Counted from the first letter of the stretch, positions 10,152 to 18,471 are shown. The stretch: DNA of 64,000 nt from an uncultured Candidatus Pelagibacter sp. (GCA_905618915.1 CAJQTI010000007.1:1-64000), one strand, 5' to 3'. A program made the numbers and translations. Notes: generated from the letters alone by a model not told the origin.

Positions 10152-10922
10152 TTATAAGTAAGGGGGCTTGAAATAACCTTTAACAGATTCTGTAAAGATT
10201 TCATAACCATTTTCAGTAATACCTAGCGTATGCTCAAATTGTGCTGATAAAGATTTATCTTTTGTAACTGCTGTCCAGCCATCTTTTAGCATTTTTACAT
10301 CCCATTCACCGGTATTTATCATAGGTTCGATTGTAAAAGTCATGCCAGGTCTAAGCTCCATCCCTGTATTTCTTCTTCCATAATGCAAAACATTTGGTGG
10401 TTCGTGAAATGTTGTGCTTATTCCGTGGCCACAAAAATCTCTAACAACTGAGTAGCCTTTTTTTTCAACAAAAGATTGTATCTCATATCCAATGTCACCT
10501 AGTTTTAATCCTGGCTTTAGTAAATTTATTGCTCTCATCATCGACTCGTATGTAGCATCAATTAAGTTGTTAACTTTAACAGGAGTTTTGCCAATACAGA
10601 ACATTCTACTAGTGTCACCATAATGTTCATCAACTATTGCTGTCACATCAACATTTAAAGCATCACCTTCAACTAAAATTCTATCAGAAGGTATACCATG
10701 ACAGACAACATGGTTTAAAGATGTACATAATGATTTTTTAAAACCTCTATAAAATAATGGAGCTGAGTATGCACCATTGTCTCTTATAAATTCATAGCCT
10801 AATTTATCTATAAATTCAGTAGTTACTCCTGGCTTAATATTATCTGTAAGCATATCAAGGGTTCTTGCTGCAAGATTTCCAGCAACTCTCATCTTTTCAA
10901 ATTTTTCTAAATAATCAGGCAT
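10152..10922 (-). CDS. map: Methionine aminopeptidase, type I
   Basis: 256 residues. It removes the initiator Met from nascent proteins. Metal ligands appear as Asp92 (VDVTAIVDEHYGDTSRMF), Asp103, the His of CGHGIS near 167, the Glu of FTIEPM and the Glu of AQFEHTLGI. VCHGIPSD near 73-80 holds the substrate-pocket His. Its 5' end overlaps the end of sfsA by 8 nt, so the two are co-transcribed. The pairing with purine genes has no obvious functional meaning. Confidence 0.96.
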   Translation of the reverse strand: MPDYLEKFEKMRVAGNLAARTLDMLTDNIKPGVTTEFIDKLGYEFIRDNGAYSAPLFYRGFKKSLCTSLNHVVCHGIPSDRILVEGDALNVDVTAIVDEHYGDTSRMFCIGKTPVKVNNLIDATYESMMRAINLLKPGLKLGDIGYEIQSFVEKKGYSVVRDFCGHGISTTFHEPPNVLHYGRRNTGMELRPGMTFTIEPMINTGEWDVKMLKDGWTAVTKDKSLSAQFEHTLGITENGYEIFTESVKGYFKPPYL

Positions 10923-11613
10923 TAATAATCTTAATTTTTTTATCTATTTTAATTTCTTTTGAACTTATTTTACATTGATATGCTAAGAAAATAACCCCAG
11001 CTTTTTTTGCAAGTAAATAATTTTTATAATATTCTTTATCAATGTCTTTTGCTATTTTAAAATTATACACACCCTGTATTTGGACCAAAAATAATAGATA
11101 AGATTTATAACCTTTTTTAACAGCCTCTATAAGGGTTTTTAAATGTTTTGAACCTCTAGTAGTAACCGCATCTGGAAATTCTGCAGTTTTTTCTTCTCTA
11201 AATAAAGTAACATTTTTAACTTCTACAAATATTTTTTGTTTATTTTTTTCAACTAGAAAATCAAACCGTGTTTCTTTATCAAAAAATACCTCAGGTTTAA
11301 TACTGTCATTGTTTGCAACCTCTTTAATTAAATTATTTGATAAACCGTGGTAGGCAATTTTGTTTGCAAAATGAGTATTAACACCAACTAAGTTTTTTTT
11401 AACTTTAATTATTTCAAGAGTATATTTTAACTTTCTTTTAGGGTCGTCATTTTTAGATATATAAACTTCATTTCCTTCATTCAATAAACCCTTCATAGAT
11501 CCAGTATTAGGACAATGTGCTGTCACAATTTCATTACTAATTTTAACATCAGTGAAAAATCTCTTATATCGTTTGATAAGTTTGCCCTTAATTAAAGGTT
11601 TAGTAAATTTCAT
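10915..11613 (-). CDS. sfsA: SfsA family protein (sugar fermentation stimulation homologue)
   Basis: 232 residues. Conserved SfsA features: an N-terminal LIKGKLIKRYKRFFTDV OB-like region, AHCPNTGSMKGLL (33-45), and a nuclease-like core with DFLVEKNKQKIFVEVKNVTL and FPDAVTTRGSKHLKTL (the D-ExK pattern of restriction-like folds). The family was named for an E. coli effect on maltose genes; DNA binding is reported and nuclease activity is suggested by the fold, but the cellular role is unsettled. It heads the minus-strand run, with only 21 bp to the divergent gene at 11635. Confidence 0.9.
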   Translation of the reverse strand: MKFTKPLIKGKLIKRYKRFFTDVKISNEIVTAHCPNTGSMKGLLNEGNEVYISKNDDPKRKLKYTLEIIKVKKNLVGVNTHFANKIAYHGLSNNLIKEVANNDSIKPEVFFDKETRFDFLVEKNKQKIFVEVKNVTLFREEKTAEFPDAVTTRGSKHLKTLIEAVKKGYKSYLLFLVQIQGVYNFKIAKDIDKEYYKNYLLAKKAGVIFLAYQCKISSKEIKIDKKIKIINA

Positions 11614-11634
11614 ATTTGAATTATATATTTAATA

Positions 11635-12384
11635 ATGAACCAAAATACAAAATTTAATGCCGCAATACTTATTATTGGAAATGAAATCCTCTCAGGAAGA
11701 ACACAAGACACTAATACTAGCACAATTGCACAATGGCTTAATTCAATTGGTGTAAAAGTTAATGAGGTTAGGGTTATCCCAGATATCGAAAATACAATTA
11801 TGGAGACCGTTAATCATTTAAGAAAAGTTAACAATTATGTATTTACTACTGGTGGTATTGGACCAACACATGATGATATTACCGCTAAATCTATTTCAAA
11901 AGCATTTAACCTCGAGTATGAAATTCACAAAGAAGCTTTTAAAATATTAGAAGCATACTACAAAGTTGGTGAATTTAATGAGGGTAGACAAAAAATGGTA
12001 TGGATGCCACGTAATGCTAATTTAATATTAAATCCAACAAGTGGTGCACCAGGATTTAATATAGAAAACGTTTTTTGCTTACCAGGTGTTCCTTCAATTT
12101 TAAAATCAATGTTAGGAGGATTAAAAAATAAAATAGTAGGGGGTAATCCAATATTAAGCCATACAATAAGTTTAAACACTGTTGAAAGTGAAATTGCAAA
12201 ATCTTTAACTGACGTTCAGGATGATAATAAGGATGTTGAAATTGGGAGTTACCCTTTTTTTCAAGCAGGCAAACTAGGTGTATCAATAGTAATACGATCT
12301 GAAGACCAACTTAAAATTGACAAGTGTAGTTTTGAAATATTAGATTTTGTTAATCAAAAAAAAATAGAAGTTGTTGTTAGATAG
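11635..12384 (+). CDS. CinA/MoaB-like molybdopterin-binding domain protein
   Basis: 249 residues. The MoaB/MogA-type fold covers about 1-170: AAILIIGNEILSGRTQDTNT at the start and FTTGGIGPTHDDITAKSISK near 75-94, both typical of the N-terminal domain of CinA. The C-terminal nicotinamide-nucleotide amidohydrolase domain of full-length CinA is absent; instead there is a short KIDKC-containing tail. Related domains bind molybdopterin or hydrolyse ADP-ribose, so substrate is unknown here. The ATG is 21 bp from the divergent sfsA start and no Shine-Dalgarno is visible. Confidence 0.82.
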   Translation: MNQNTKFNAAILIIGNEILSGRTQDTNTSTIAQWLNSIGVKVNEVRVIPDIENTIMETVNHLRKVNNYVFTTGGIGPTHDDITAKSISKAFNLEYEIHKEAFKILEAYYKVGEFNEGRQKMVWMPRNANLILNPTSGAPGFNIENVFCLPGVPSILKSMLGGLKNKIVGGNPILSHTISLNTVESEIAKSLTDVQDDNKDVEIGSYPFFQAGKLGVSIVIRSEDQLKIDKCSFEILDFVNQKKIEVVVR

Positions 12385-12388
12385 TTAA

Positions 12389-12790
12389 ATGCTTTATTTC
12401 GCTTACGGTAGTAATCTAAATCATCTTCAAATGAAAAAAAGATGTAAAGACAGTGTCTTTTTAAAGAAAATTAATTTAACTAATTTTAAATTAACTTTTA
12501 GAAGCAAATATAGAGCCGCAGATATAGAGTCTAAAAAAAGCTCAATTGTTCCAGGAGCTTTATTTGAAATATCTAAAAGTGATGAAAAAAAATTAGATGT
12601 TTATGAAGATTATCCAGTTCTATATAAAAAATATTATTTTACTTATTATGGTAAGAAAGTAATGACCTATACTATGACTAAAAAAACTTTATTTGCATAT
12701 CCAACAGAACGATATTTGAATGTTGTAAAGAGAGGTTATAAAGATTGTAATTTAGATAATCATATTCTTAAAAAAGCATTAAAAGCTTAA
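12389..12790 (+). CDS. Gamma-glutamylcyclotransferase-like (AIG2/GGCT fold) protein
   Basis: 133 residues. It opens with MLYFAYGSNLNHLQMKKRC, the YGSN substrate loop of the GGCT fold, followed by IVPGALFEISKSDEKKLDVYEDYP, which matches the family's G-x-h-a/v-y-x-h-x-x-x-x-x-x-x-L-D-x-x-E segment with the catalytic Glu. Family members cleave gamma-glutamyl amines or release 5-oxoproline, and some act in glutathione turnover; the exact substrate cannot be told. It begins 4 nt after the CinA-like gene, so they probably share a transcript. Confidence 0.8.
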   Translation: MLYFAYGSNLNHLQMKKRCKDSVFLKKINLTNFKLTFRSKYRAADIESKKSSIVPGALFEISKSDEKKLDVYEDYPVLYKKYYFTYYGKKVMTYTMTKKTLFAYPTERYLNVVKRGYKDCNLDNHILKKALKA

Positions 12791-12808
12791 TTAAAATATT
12801 GATATGAT

Positions 12809-12837
12809 TTGTTAACAAAAATAAGTTGAGTTATAAA
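12809..12837 (+). promoter_or_regulatory. Predicted promoter of tRNA-Leu and nadK
   Basis: TTGTTA at 12809-12814 and TATAAA at 12832-12837 have a 17-bp spacer. The predicted start near 12844 lies about 26 nt before the mature tRNA 5' end, a normal leader for RNase P cleavage. It would also transcribe nadK. Confidence 0.5.
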
Positions 12838-12869
12838 TAAAAACAGTTAAACAAATGAAAATAGTACAT

Positions 12870-12954
12870 GCCCTCGTGGTGAAATTGGTAGACACAACGG
12901 ACTTAAAATCCGTGCCTTTTTGGAGTGCCAGTTCGAGTCTGGCCGAGGGCACCA
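12870..12954 (+). tRNA. tRNA-Leu (UAA)
   Basis: 85 nt with encoded CCA. Acceptor GCCCTCG pairs with CGAGGGC, the TTCGAGTC T-loop region is present, there is a long variable arm (class II, as for Leu) and the anticodon loop is CTTAAAA with anticodon TAA. The coding start of nadK lies only 4 nt after the CCA end. Confidence 0.97.
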
Positions 12955-12958
12955 CTAG

Positions 12959-13738
12959 ATGAGAGACAAAGTATATTTAATTTTTGATAAAACAAAAGCT
13001 TCTTTAAAGATTAAATCAATCTTAATTAAAAAAATTAAAGTTACATCGTTAATAAAATCCAACATAATAATTGTCTTAGGTGGAGATGGTTTCATGCTTC
13101 AAACTTTAAAAAAATTGCACAAATATAAAAAACCTTTCTATGGAATTAATTCTGGAAACTATGGTTTTTTGATGAATAAGTTTTCTAATGAAAATATTAT
13201 TAAAAATTTAAATATCTCTAATAGTATTAAAATTTATCCTCTACAAATGACTGTTACTAATAAAAATAATCAAACAAAAAAATCAATAGCCATTAATGAG
13301 GTGTCAATATTAAGACAAAGCAAGCAGGCATCATCAATTTCTATTACAGCTAATAAGAAAAATATTATTAAAAACCTTATCTCTGATGGTGTGTTAGTTT
13401 CGACACCAGCAGGTAGTACGGCTTATAATTTATCAGCACATGGACCAATTCTTAATTTAGATTCAAGAAAACTAGCGGTTACTCCTATTAGTCCCTTTAG
13501 ACCCAGAAGATGGAAGGGCACAATAGTTAGTGATAAATCTAAAATTTTAATAAAAAATTTAGATGTAAATAAAAGACCCATTAGTGCAGTTGCAGATAAT
13601 TTTGAAGTTAGAAATGCAAAGACAATTAAAATTCAAGCTAATAAAAAAATTAGCTTTGAACTATTATATGATAAAAAAAACAGTCTTTATAAAAAGATTA
13701 AGATCGAACAAGTTAGAAAAGAGACCTCAAATAATTAA
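12959..13738 (+). CDS. nadK: NAD kinase
   Basis: 259 residues. It phosphorylates NAD to NADP in the cytoplasm. Signature motifs are GGDGFMLQTL (41-50), NSGNYGFLMN (about 62-71), AINEVSILRQ and TPAGSTAYNLSAHGPIL (about 149-165), all of the NAD kinase fold. The N-terminus YLIFDKTKAS matches short bacterial NadK proteins, so ATG 12959 is the likely start even though it lies 4 nt downstream of tRNA-Leu. Maturation of the tRNA 3' end would leave an almost leaderless message. Confidence 0.94.
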   Translation: MRDKVYLIFDKTKASLKIKSILIKKIKVTSLIKSNIIIVLGGDGFMLQTLKKLHKYKKPFYGINSGNYGFLMNKFSNENIIKNLNISNSIKIYPLQMTVTNKNNQTKKSIAINEVSILRQSKQASSISITANKKNIIKNLISDGVLVSTPAGSTAYNLSAHGPILNLDSRKLAVTPISPFRPRRWKGTIVSDKSKILIKNLDVNKRPISAVADNFEVRNAKTIKIQANKKISFELLYDKKNSLYKKIKIEQVRKETSNN

Positions 13739-13753
13739 AAAAGAAAATAATTG

Positions 13754-14059
13754 ATGAAATTTTTTTTACCCATTATTTTTCTTATTTTTTTTCTGAGTAG
13801 TTGTGCCAAACATGTAGGGATCCATAATAAAGATGGCTCAAACTTATTTACCTCTTCATTTGAAACAATAACTGGTGGAAGTATAAGTGATCATATACTT
13901 TTTGGGGAAAGTTCATTTGAGCTAATTAATATAGCAACATTACGTTGTAAAAAAATTAGCACAAAACATAAAGTTAAAAATTTTAGACGAACATTTCTTG
14001 GAACAATCATAACAGACCAAATGAGCATATATGAGTATGATTGTGAAGAAGATGAATAA
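13754..14059 (+). CDS. Small predicted lipoprotein of unknown function
   Basis: 101 residues from ATG 13754 (a TTG three bases earlier is possible but less likely). The first 17 residues form a lipoprotein signal: a single Lys, a hydrophobic FFLPIIFLIFFL core and the lipobox LSSC, so the mature protein would start at that Cys and be lipid-anchored. The mature part is short, contains FTSSFETITGGSISDHILFGE, a CKK site and an acidic tail (YDCEEDE), leaving two further cysteines that could pair. I do not recognise the family. It follows nadK by 15 nt and ends 42 bp before the opposing tRNA-Thr. Confidence 0.7.
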   Translation: MKFFLPIIFLIFFLSSCAKHVGIHNKDGSNLFTSSFETITGGSISDHILFGESSFELINIATLRCKKISTKHKVKNFRRTFLGTIITDQMSIYEYDCEEDE

Positions 14060-14061
14060 AA

Positions 14062-14079
14062 TAATATTAATTAATATTA
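14062..14079. repeat. AT-only perfect 18-bp palindrome between convergent genes
   Basis: TAATATTAATTAATATTA is its own reverse complement and is followed by a T-rich stretch (14088-14096). It lies between the lipoprotein gene (+) and tRNA-Thr (-) and could act as a weak bidirectional terminator. In such AT-rich DNA it may also be chance. Confidence 0.3.
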
Positions 14080-14101
14080 ATAAATAATTTTTATTTAGTA
14101 A

Positions 14102-14177
14102 TGGTGCCCCCGCACGGAGTCGAACCGCGGACCTATTGATTACAAATCAATTGCTCTACCAGCTGAGCTACAAGGGC
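14102..14177 (-). tRNA. tRNA-Thr (UGU)
   Basis: 76 nt with encoded CCA on the minus strand. The anticodon loop is TTTGTAA with anticodon TGT; D-arm AGCTCAGCTGGTAGAGCA and T-arm GGTTCGACTCC are standard. The acceptor stem contains two consecutive U-G wobble pairs (positions 5 and 6) where an all Watson-Crick stem is more usual. It lies 33 nt downstream of rlmB on the same strand and may be cut from the rlmB transcript. Confidence 0.95.
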
Positions 14178-14210
14178 ATAACTGATTTCTATTAAGAAAT
14201 CTTAGACTAA

Positions 14211-14954
14211 TCAAGAATTTTTTTTCAAATAACTTAAATGATGAAACACAATCGCTGCACTATTTGAGATATTTAAGCTTTCTACATCCTTATTTATATC
14301 AATCTTAACTAAAAAATCTGTGTACTTTCCAGTATGTTCCCTCATACCAAACCCTTCAGATCCAAATAAAAGAACATTTTTTCCTTCCCATTTAATATCT
14401 GTAAAATCTTTTTCTCCTTTTGCATCAAACCCATAAACCCAAAAATTTTTTTCTCTTAAATTTTTAAGTGTGGAATTTATGTTTGATACTTCGAAAATAT
14501 TAATATGTTCCATGCAACCACTAGCAGCTTTATACATAAGCTTACTATCGGATGGAAATTGTCTTTCTTTAACTATTAATCCGTCTATATGGAATGAAGA
14601 AGCACTTCTAATTAATGATCCAATATTTCTTGGATCAGTTACTTCATCTATACAAACAAACGTTAGATTATTTTTTCCTTTTATAAATTCTTTTAAGTCT
14701 GGTTGATCGATATGCTCTACTTCAGCAATATAACCACCATGCATCATTTGATCTTTAGAAGTATACTTGTCTAATTCTTTTTTTGATTTAAAATAAACCT
14801 TAACGTCTTCAAGAACATTTTTCTTTGGGTTTTTTCTGTGAATATTTTTTTTACTTTCTTCTGTTAAAAAAACTTTTAAAACCTTTCTTTTCGGGTTTCT
14901 TAAAGCCTCAATAACCGCATGTTGACCAACTATTAAAAATGATGATTTATTCAT
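14211..14954 (-). CDS. rlmB: 23S rRNA (guanosine-2'-O-)-methyltransferase RlmB / TrmH family group 3
   Basis: 247 residues. An N-terminal L30e-like substrate-binding domain (IVGQHAVIEALRNPKRKVLKVFL, 8-30) is followed by the SpoU methyltransferase knot: DEVTDPRNIGSLIRSA (about 103-118), LLFGSEGFGMREHT (about 195-208) and SLNISNSAAIVFH near 226-238. In E. coli RlmB methylates G2251 in the 23S peptidyl-transferase centre. The Arg of DPRNIGS and the SNSAA motif are intact. Its start faces the tRNA-Tyr promoter region. Confidence 0.92.
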   Translation of the reverse strand: MNKSSFLIVGQHAVIEALRNPKRKVLKVFLTEESKKNIHRKNPKKNVLEDVKVYFKSKKELDKYTSKDQMMHGGYIAEVEHIDQPDLKEFIKGKNNLTFVCIDEVTDPRNIGSLIRSASSFHIDGLIVKERQFPSDSKLMYKAASGCMEHINIFEVSNINSTLKNLREKNFWVYGFDAKGEKDFTDIKWEGKNVLLFGSEGFGMREHTGKYTDFLVKIDINKDVESLNISNSAAIVFHHLSYLKKNS

Positions 14955-15008
14955 AAAATTATCTTTGTTTTATACGTATTTTCCACCATTTTCACAGTAA
15001 ATCTCGTG

Positions 15009-15036
15009 TTGCAATTGCATAATAAAAATATATAAA
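15009..15036 (+). promoter_or_regulatory. Predicted promoter of the tRNA-Tyr-tRNA-Gly-tuf unit
   Basis: TTGCAA at 15009-15014 and TATAAA at 15031-15036 have a 16-bp spacer. Transcription would begin about 40 nt before tRNA-Tyr. The leader contains a small hairpin (GGGGA 15067-15071, loop CACT, TCCCC 15076-15080) just before the mature tRNA. Confidence 0.5.
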
Positions 15037-15084
15037 ACGCATGTTGTTTGAAGCTTTATTGAAGAAGGGGACACTTCCCCAAAA

Positions 15085-15170
15085 GGAGGGGTTCCAGAGC
15101 GGTCAAATGGGGCGGGCTGTAAACCCGTTGACTTCGGTCTTCGAAAGTTCGAATCTTTCCCCCTCCACCA
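15085..15170 (+). tRNA. tRNA-Tyr (GUA)
   Basis: 86 nt with encoded CCA. Acceptor GGAGGGG pairs with CCCCTCC, the anticodon loop is CTGTAAA with anticodon GTA, and a long variable arm (GACTTCGGTC region) marks it as class II. First of two tRNAs ahead of tuf. Confidence 0.97.
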
Positions 15171-15186
15171 TTCAATAAAATTTTTT

Positions 15187-15204
15187 ATAACAATGGAGTG
15201 TTAT
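15187..15204 (+). other. Small hairpin between tRNA-Tyr and tRNA-Gly
   Basis: ATAACA (15187-15192) pairs perfectly with TGTTAT (15199-15204) around a 6-nt loop, in the 46-nt spacer of the two tRNAs. It may be a processing element in the polycistronic precursor. The stem is short and AT-rich, so the support is weak. Confidence 0.3.
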
Positions 15205-15216
15205 TCTTGATGTTGT

Positions 15217-15290
15217 GCGGGTGTAGTTCAATGGTAGAACGCTAGCCTTCCAAGCTGGATGTAAGAGTTCGATTCTCTTTACCCGCTCCA
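15217..15290 (+). tRNA. tRNA-Gly (UCC)
   Basis: 74 nt with encoded CCA. Acceptor GCGGGTG pairs with TACCCGC (one wobble), the anticodon loop is CTTCCAA with anticodon TCC and the T-loop TTCGATT is standard. It precedes tuf by 47 nt. Confidence 0.97.
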
Positions 15291-15337
15291 AGAAAAAAAG
15301 AAATTATTAATAAAACTAAAACTGAGGTAAAAAAGTA

Positions 15338-16528
15338 ATGTCAAAAGAAAAGTTCATAAGAAATAAACCACACTGTAACATTGGTACAATCGGTCATGTC
15401 GACCACGGTAAAACAACATTAACTGCAGCGATCACAAATGTTTTAGCAGAAACTGGTGGAGCAAAAGCTGTAGCTTATGATCAAATTGATAAAGCCCCTG
15501 AAGAAAAAGAGAGAGGAATTACAATTTCAACTGCTCACGTTGAATATGAAACTGAGAAGAGACATTACGCACACGTAGATTGCCCAGGTCACGCTGACTA
15601 TGTAAAGAACATGATTACAGGTGCAGCTCAAATGGATGGAGCTATCCTAGTAGTTAACGCTGCTGATGGTCCTATGCCTCAAACTAGAGAACACATTCTT
15701 TTAGGAAGACAAGTTGGTATTCCATCAATCGTTGTTTACTTAAATAAAGTAGACCAAGTTGATGACAAAGATATGATAGAACTTGTTGAAGAAGAAATTA
15801 GAGAACTTTTAACTTCTTACAAATATCCCGGTGAAACAACTCCTATCATTAAAGGATCTGCATTAGCTGCTGTTGAAGGTAGAGATGAAGAAATTGGAAA
15901 AAATTCTATTCTTGAATTAATGAAAGCTGTTGATGAATTTATTCCACAACCAGTTAGAGATGTTGATAAACCATTCCTAATGCCTGTTGAGGATGTTTTC
16001 TCAATTTCAGGTAGAGGAACTGTTGCAACTGGTAGAATTGAATCTGGTGTTATTAAAACTGGCGAAGAAGTTGAAATCGTCGGTGTTACTGAAACTAAAA
16101 AATCAGTTTGTACTGGTGTTGAAATGTTTAGAAAACTTTTAGATTCTGGTGAAGCAGGTGATAACGTTGGTATTCTATTAAGAGGTGTTGAGCGAGATGA
16201 CATTCAAAGAGGACAAGTTCTTTGTAAAGCTGGTTCAATTACACCACATACTAAATTTGAAGCTCAGGCTTATGTACTTAAAAAAGACGAGGGTGGAAGA
16301 CACACTCCTTTCTTTACTAAATACAGACCTCAGTTTTACTTTAGAACAACTGACGTAACTGGAGAAGTTACATTACCAGCAGGAACTGAAATGGTTATGC
16401 CTGGTGATGATGCTAAATTCACTGTCACATTAATTACTCCGATTGCGATGAGCGAAAAATTAAACTTTGCTATTCGTGAAGGTGGTAGAACAGTTGGAGC
16501 TGGAGTAGTAACTAAAATTATAGAGTAA
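15338..16528 (+). CDS. tuf: Translation elongation factor Tu
   Basis: 396 residues. EF-Tu delivers aminoacyl-tRNA to the ribosome. G-domain motifs: GHVDHGKT (19-26), the switch region [13 protein letters not shown] near 81-88, NKVD near 136 and GSAL near 174; domains 2 and 3 follow. A clear Shine-Dalgarno GAGGT (15324-15328) sits 9 nt before the ATG, stronger than for most genes here. It is bracketed by tRNA-Gly and tRNA-Trp. The usual second copy between fusA and rpsJ is not present in this window. Confidence 0.99.
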   Translation: MSKEKFIRNKPHCNIGTIGHVDHGKTTLTAAITNVLAETGGAKAVAYDQIDKAPEEKERGITISTAHVEYETEKRHYAHVDCPGHADYVKNMITGAAQMDGAILVVNAADGPMPQTREHILLGRQVGIPSIVVYLNKVDQVDDKDMIELVEEEIRELLTSYKYPGETTPIIKGSALAAVEGRDEEIGKNSILELMKAVDEFIPQPVRDVDKPFLMPVEDVFSISGRGTVATGRIESGVIKTGEEVEIVGVTETKKSVCTGVEMFRKLLDSGEAGDNVGILLRGVERDDIQRGQVLCKAGSITPHTKFEAQAYVLKKDEGGRHTPFFTKYRPQFYFRTTDVTGEVTLPAGTEMVMPGDDAKFTVTLITPIAMSEKLNFAIREGGRTVGAGVVTKIIE

Positions 16529-16535
16529 ACTCTAT

Positions 16536-16611
16536 AGGAGTGTAGCTCAATTGGTAGAGTGCCGGTCTCCAAAACCGGAGGTTGAGGGTTCGATTCCCTC
16601 CGCTCCTGCCA
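16536..16611 (+). tRNA. tRNA-Trp (CCA)
   Basis: 76 nt with encoded CCA. Acceptor AGGAGTG pairs with CGCTCCT (one G-U), discriminator G, anticodon loop CTCCAAA with anticodon CCA. It lies 7 nt after the tuf stop and 19 nt before secE, the conserved alphaproteobacterial tuf-trnW-secE arrangement. Confidence 0.98.
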
Positions 16612-16630
16612 ATAAGCTAAACAGTATATT

Positions 16631-16822
16631 ATGAAAAACCCGATAAAATTTATCCAAGAAGTTAAACAGGAAGCCTTCAAAGTTTCTTGGCCTACTGGAA
16701 AAGAGACAATGCAAGGTGCATTAATGGTATTTGCTATGGCAGTTATTATGTCTCTTTTCTTTTTACTTCTTGATCAAGTGCTTAAATTTTTATTGGAAGC
16801 TTTACTAAAGGTAAGTATTTAA
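16631..16822 (+). CDS. secE: Preprotein translocase subunit SecE
   Basis: 63 residues, the short single-membrane-segment SecE. An amphipathic N-terminal helix (PIKFIQEVKQEAFKVSWPT, with the conserved K-x-x-W-P) is followed by one membrane span around 30-55. SecE clamps SecY in the inner-membrane translocon. It is followed by nusG with a one-base TAATG overlap, the usual secE-nusG pairing. Confidence 0.95.
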   Translation: MKNPIKFIQEVKQEAFKVSWPTGKETMQGALMVFAMAVIMSLFFLLLDQVLKFLLEALLKVSI

Positions 16823-17352
16823 TGAAAAATTGGTATATTGTTCAATCTCATTCAAATTTTGAGAATAAGGTTGCCGGATTAATTAAAGAAGAAGCTGAAA
16901 AAGCAAAAATTTCTGATAAAATTGAAGAAATTGTTGTTCCTACACATGATGTAACAGAAGTAAAAAGAGGAAAGAGAATTCAGAGAAAAAAGAAATACTT
17001 TCCTGGTTATGTTTTAATTAAAAGTGAAATGGATAATGATCTTTATCATATGATTAAAAATTTGAAGCGTGTTAGTGGATTTTTAGGTTCAAAAGGTATT
17101 CCTGTTCCTGTTTCTGATAAAGAAATAGAAAAAATTTTAGGACAAATAAAAGATGGTGTAGCTCAGCCAAAATCTGGTATAGAATACAGCATTGGTGAAA
17201 AAGTTCAGGTTGTTGACGGTCCTTTTGCATCATTCAGCGGTATGGTTGAAGATATAGATGAAGAGAAATCAAGACTTAAGGTTTCTGTTTCAATATTTGG
17301 AAGACCAACACCAGTTGATTTAGAATATAACCAAGTAGAGAAAGCAAGTTAA
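16822..17352 (+). CDS. nusG: Transcription termination/antitermination factor NusG
   Basis: 176 residues. An N-terminal NGN domain starts [19 protein letters not shown] and includes [14 protein letters not shown]; a C-terminal KOW domain has [21 protein letters not shown] at about 125-145. NusG binds RNA polymerase across the cleft and links it to Rho or the ribosome. It overlaps secE upstream and rplK downstream by one base each. Confidence 0.98.
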   Translation: MKNWYIVQSHSNFENKVAGLIKEEAEKAKISDKIEEIVVPTHDVTEVKRGKRIQRKKKYFPGYVLIKSEMDNDLYHMIKNLKRVSGFLGSKGIPVPVSDKEIEKILGQIKDGVAQPKSGIEYSIGEKVQVVDGPFASFSGMVEDIDEEKSRLKVSVSIFGRPTPVDLEYNQVEKAS

Positions 17353-17777
17353 TGGCAAAAGAAATTAGTGGATATATAAAATTACAAATTATGGGTGGAC
17401 AAGCTAATCCTGCACCGCCAGTTGGTCCTGCATTAGGTCAGCGGGGAATTAACATAATGGAATTTTGTAAGGCTTTTAACGATAAAACAAAAGCATTTGC
17501 TGGAAAACCAATCCCAGTAATTATTACAGTTTATAAAGATAAAAAATTTGATTTCGAAATTAAATCTCCACCAGCATCTCACTTTATTAAAGAGGCTGCA
17601 AAACTTAAAGGTGGATCAAAAGAACCTGGCAGAAGTATAGCTGGATCAATTACAAAAAAACAAGCAGAAGAAATTGCAACACAAAAAATGAAAGATCTTA
17701 ATGCGCATAGTTTAGAGCAGGCTGTAAAAATTATTGCAGGTTCAGCAAGATCAATGGGTATAGAGGTTAAAGACTAA
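17352..17777 (+). CDS. rplK: 50S ribosomal protein L11
   Basis: 141 residues. It contains [26 protein letters not shown] near 16-41 and [21 protein letters not shown] in the linker to the 23S-binding C-terminal domain. L11 forms the GTPase-associated centre with L10 and L7/L12. It overlaps nusG and rplA by one base each. Confidence 0.99.
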   Translation: MAKEISGYIKLQIMGGQANPAPPVGPALGQRGINIMEFCKAFNDKTKAFAGKPIPVIITVYKDKKFDFEIKSPPASHFIKEAAKLKGGSKEPGRSIAGSITKKQAEEIATQKMKDLNAHSLEQAVKIIAGSARSMGIEVKD

Positions 17778-18466
17778 TGGCATCAAAGAGATTTAAAAAA
17801 ATACCAGAAAAAACTAGGGATCTAGCTTCTGAATTGATAGAAAAATTATTATCAGATATTAAAAATAACTGTACTACAAAATTTGATGAGTCTATTGATC
17901 TATCCTTTCAAGTTAATAACAAACAAAAAAAAGGTGAAGTCAATATTAGAACGGTAGTTAACTTACCTGGTGGAACTGGTAAAAAAGTAAAAGTAGCTGT
18001 TGTATGTGAGGATGATAAAGCACAAGAGGCTAAGGATGCAGGTGCGGATATAGTCGGAAGTGATGAGTTTATTGATAAAATTAAAGCAGGTGAGTTAGAT
18101 TTTGAAAAATTAATTTGCACACCGGGAATGATGGTTAAACTTTCAAAACTTGGAAAAATTTTAGGACCAAAAGGTCTAATGCCCAATCCTAAACTTGGAT
18201 CTGTTTCTGACGATGTAAAACAAGCGGTAACTGATGCTAAGTCTGGTCAAGCTGAAATTAGAAATGATAAAGATGGAAACATTGGTGTTAGTATTGGAAA
18301 AAAATCCTTCCACGATGATCAGCTATTAAAAAATTATTATACTATTTTAGACACTTTAGAAAAAGAAAAAGGTAACCTTACTTTAAAAGGTGATTTGATT
18401 AAAAATACTTTTGTAACATCTAGTATGGGTGTTTCGTATAAAGTTAAATTAGGAAAAGTTATATAG
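17777..18466 (+). CDS. rplA: 50S ribosomal protein L1
   Basis: 229 residues. MVKLSKLGKILGPKGLMPNPKLG (residues about 117-139) is the L1 signature, and the domains flanking it are of normal length. L1 forms the mobile stalk at the E site, and in many bacteria represses the L11-L1 operon by binding its mRNA; the TAATG junction with rplK would allow such coupling, but no leader mimic was identified. Confidence 0.98.
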   Translation: MASKRFKKIPEKTRDLASELIEKLLSDIKNNCTTKFDESIDLSFQVNNKQKKGEVNIRTVVNLPGGTGKKVKVAVVCEDDKAQEAKDAGADIVGSDEFIDKIKAGELDFEKLICTPGMMVKLSKLGKILGPKGLMPNPKLGSVSDDVKQAVTDAKSGQAEIRNDKDGNIGVSIGKKSFHDDQLLKNYYTILDTLEKEKGNLTLKGDLIKNTFVTSSMGVSYKVKLGKVI

Positions 18467-18471
18467 TTATG

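Noticed and set aside
16336-16680. Minus-strand open frame of 114 codons across the tuf end, tRNA-Trp and secE start
   Set aside because: It is antisense to three well-supported genes, and its middle is the classic false peptide produced by reading a tRNA gene backwards.
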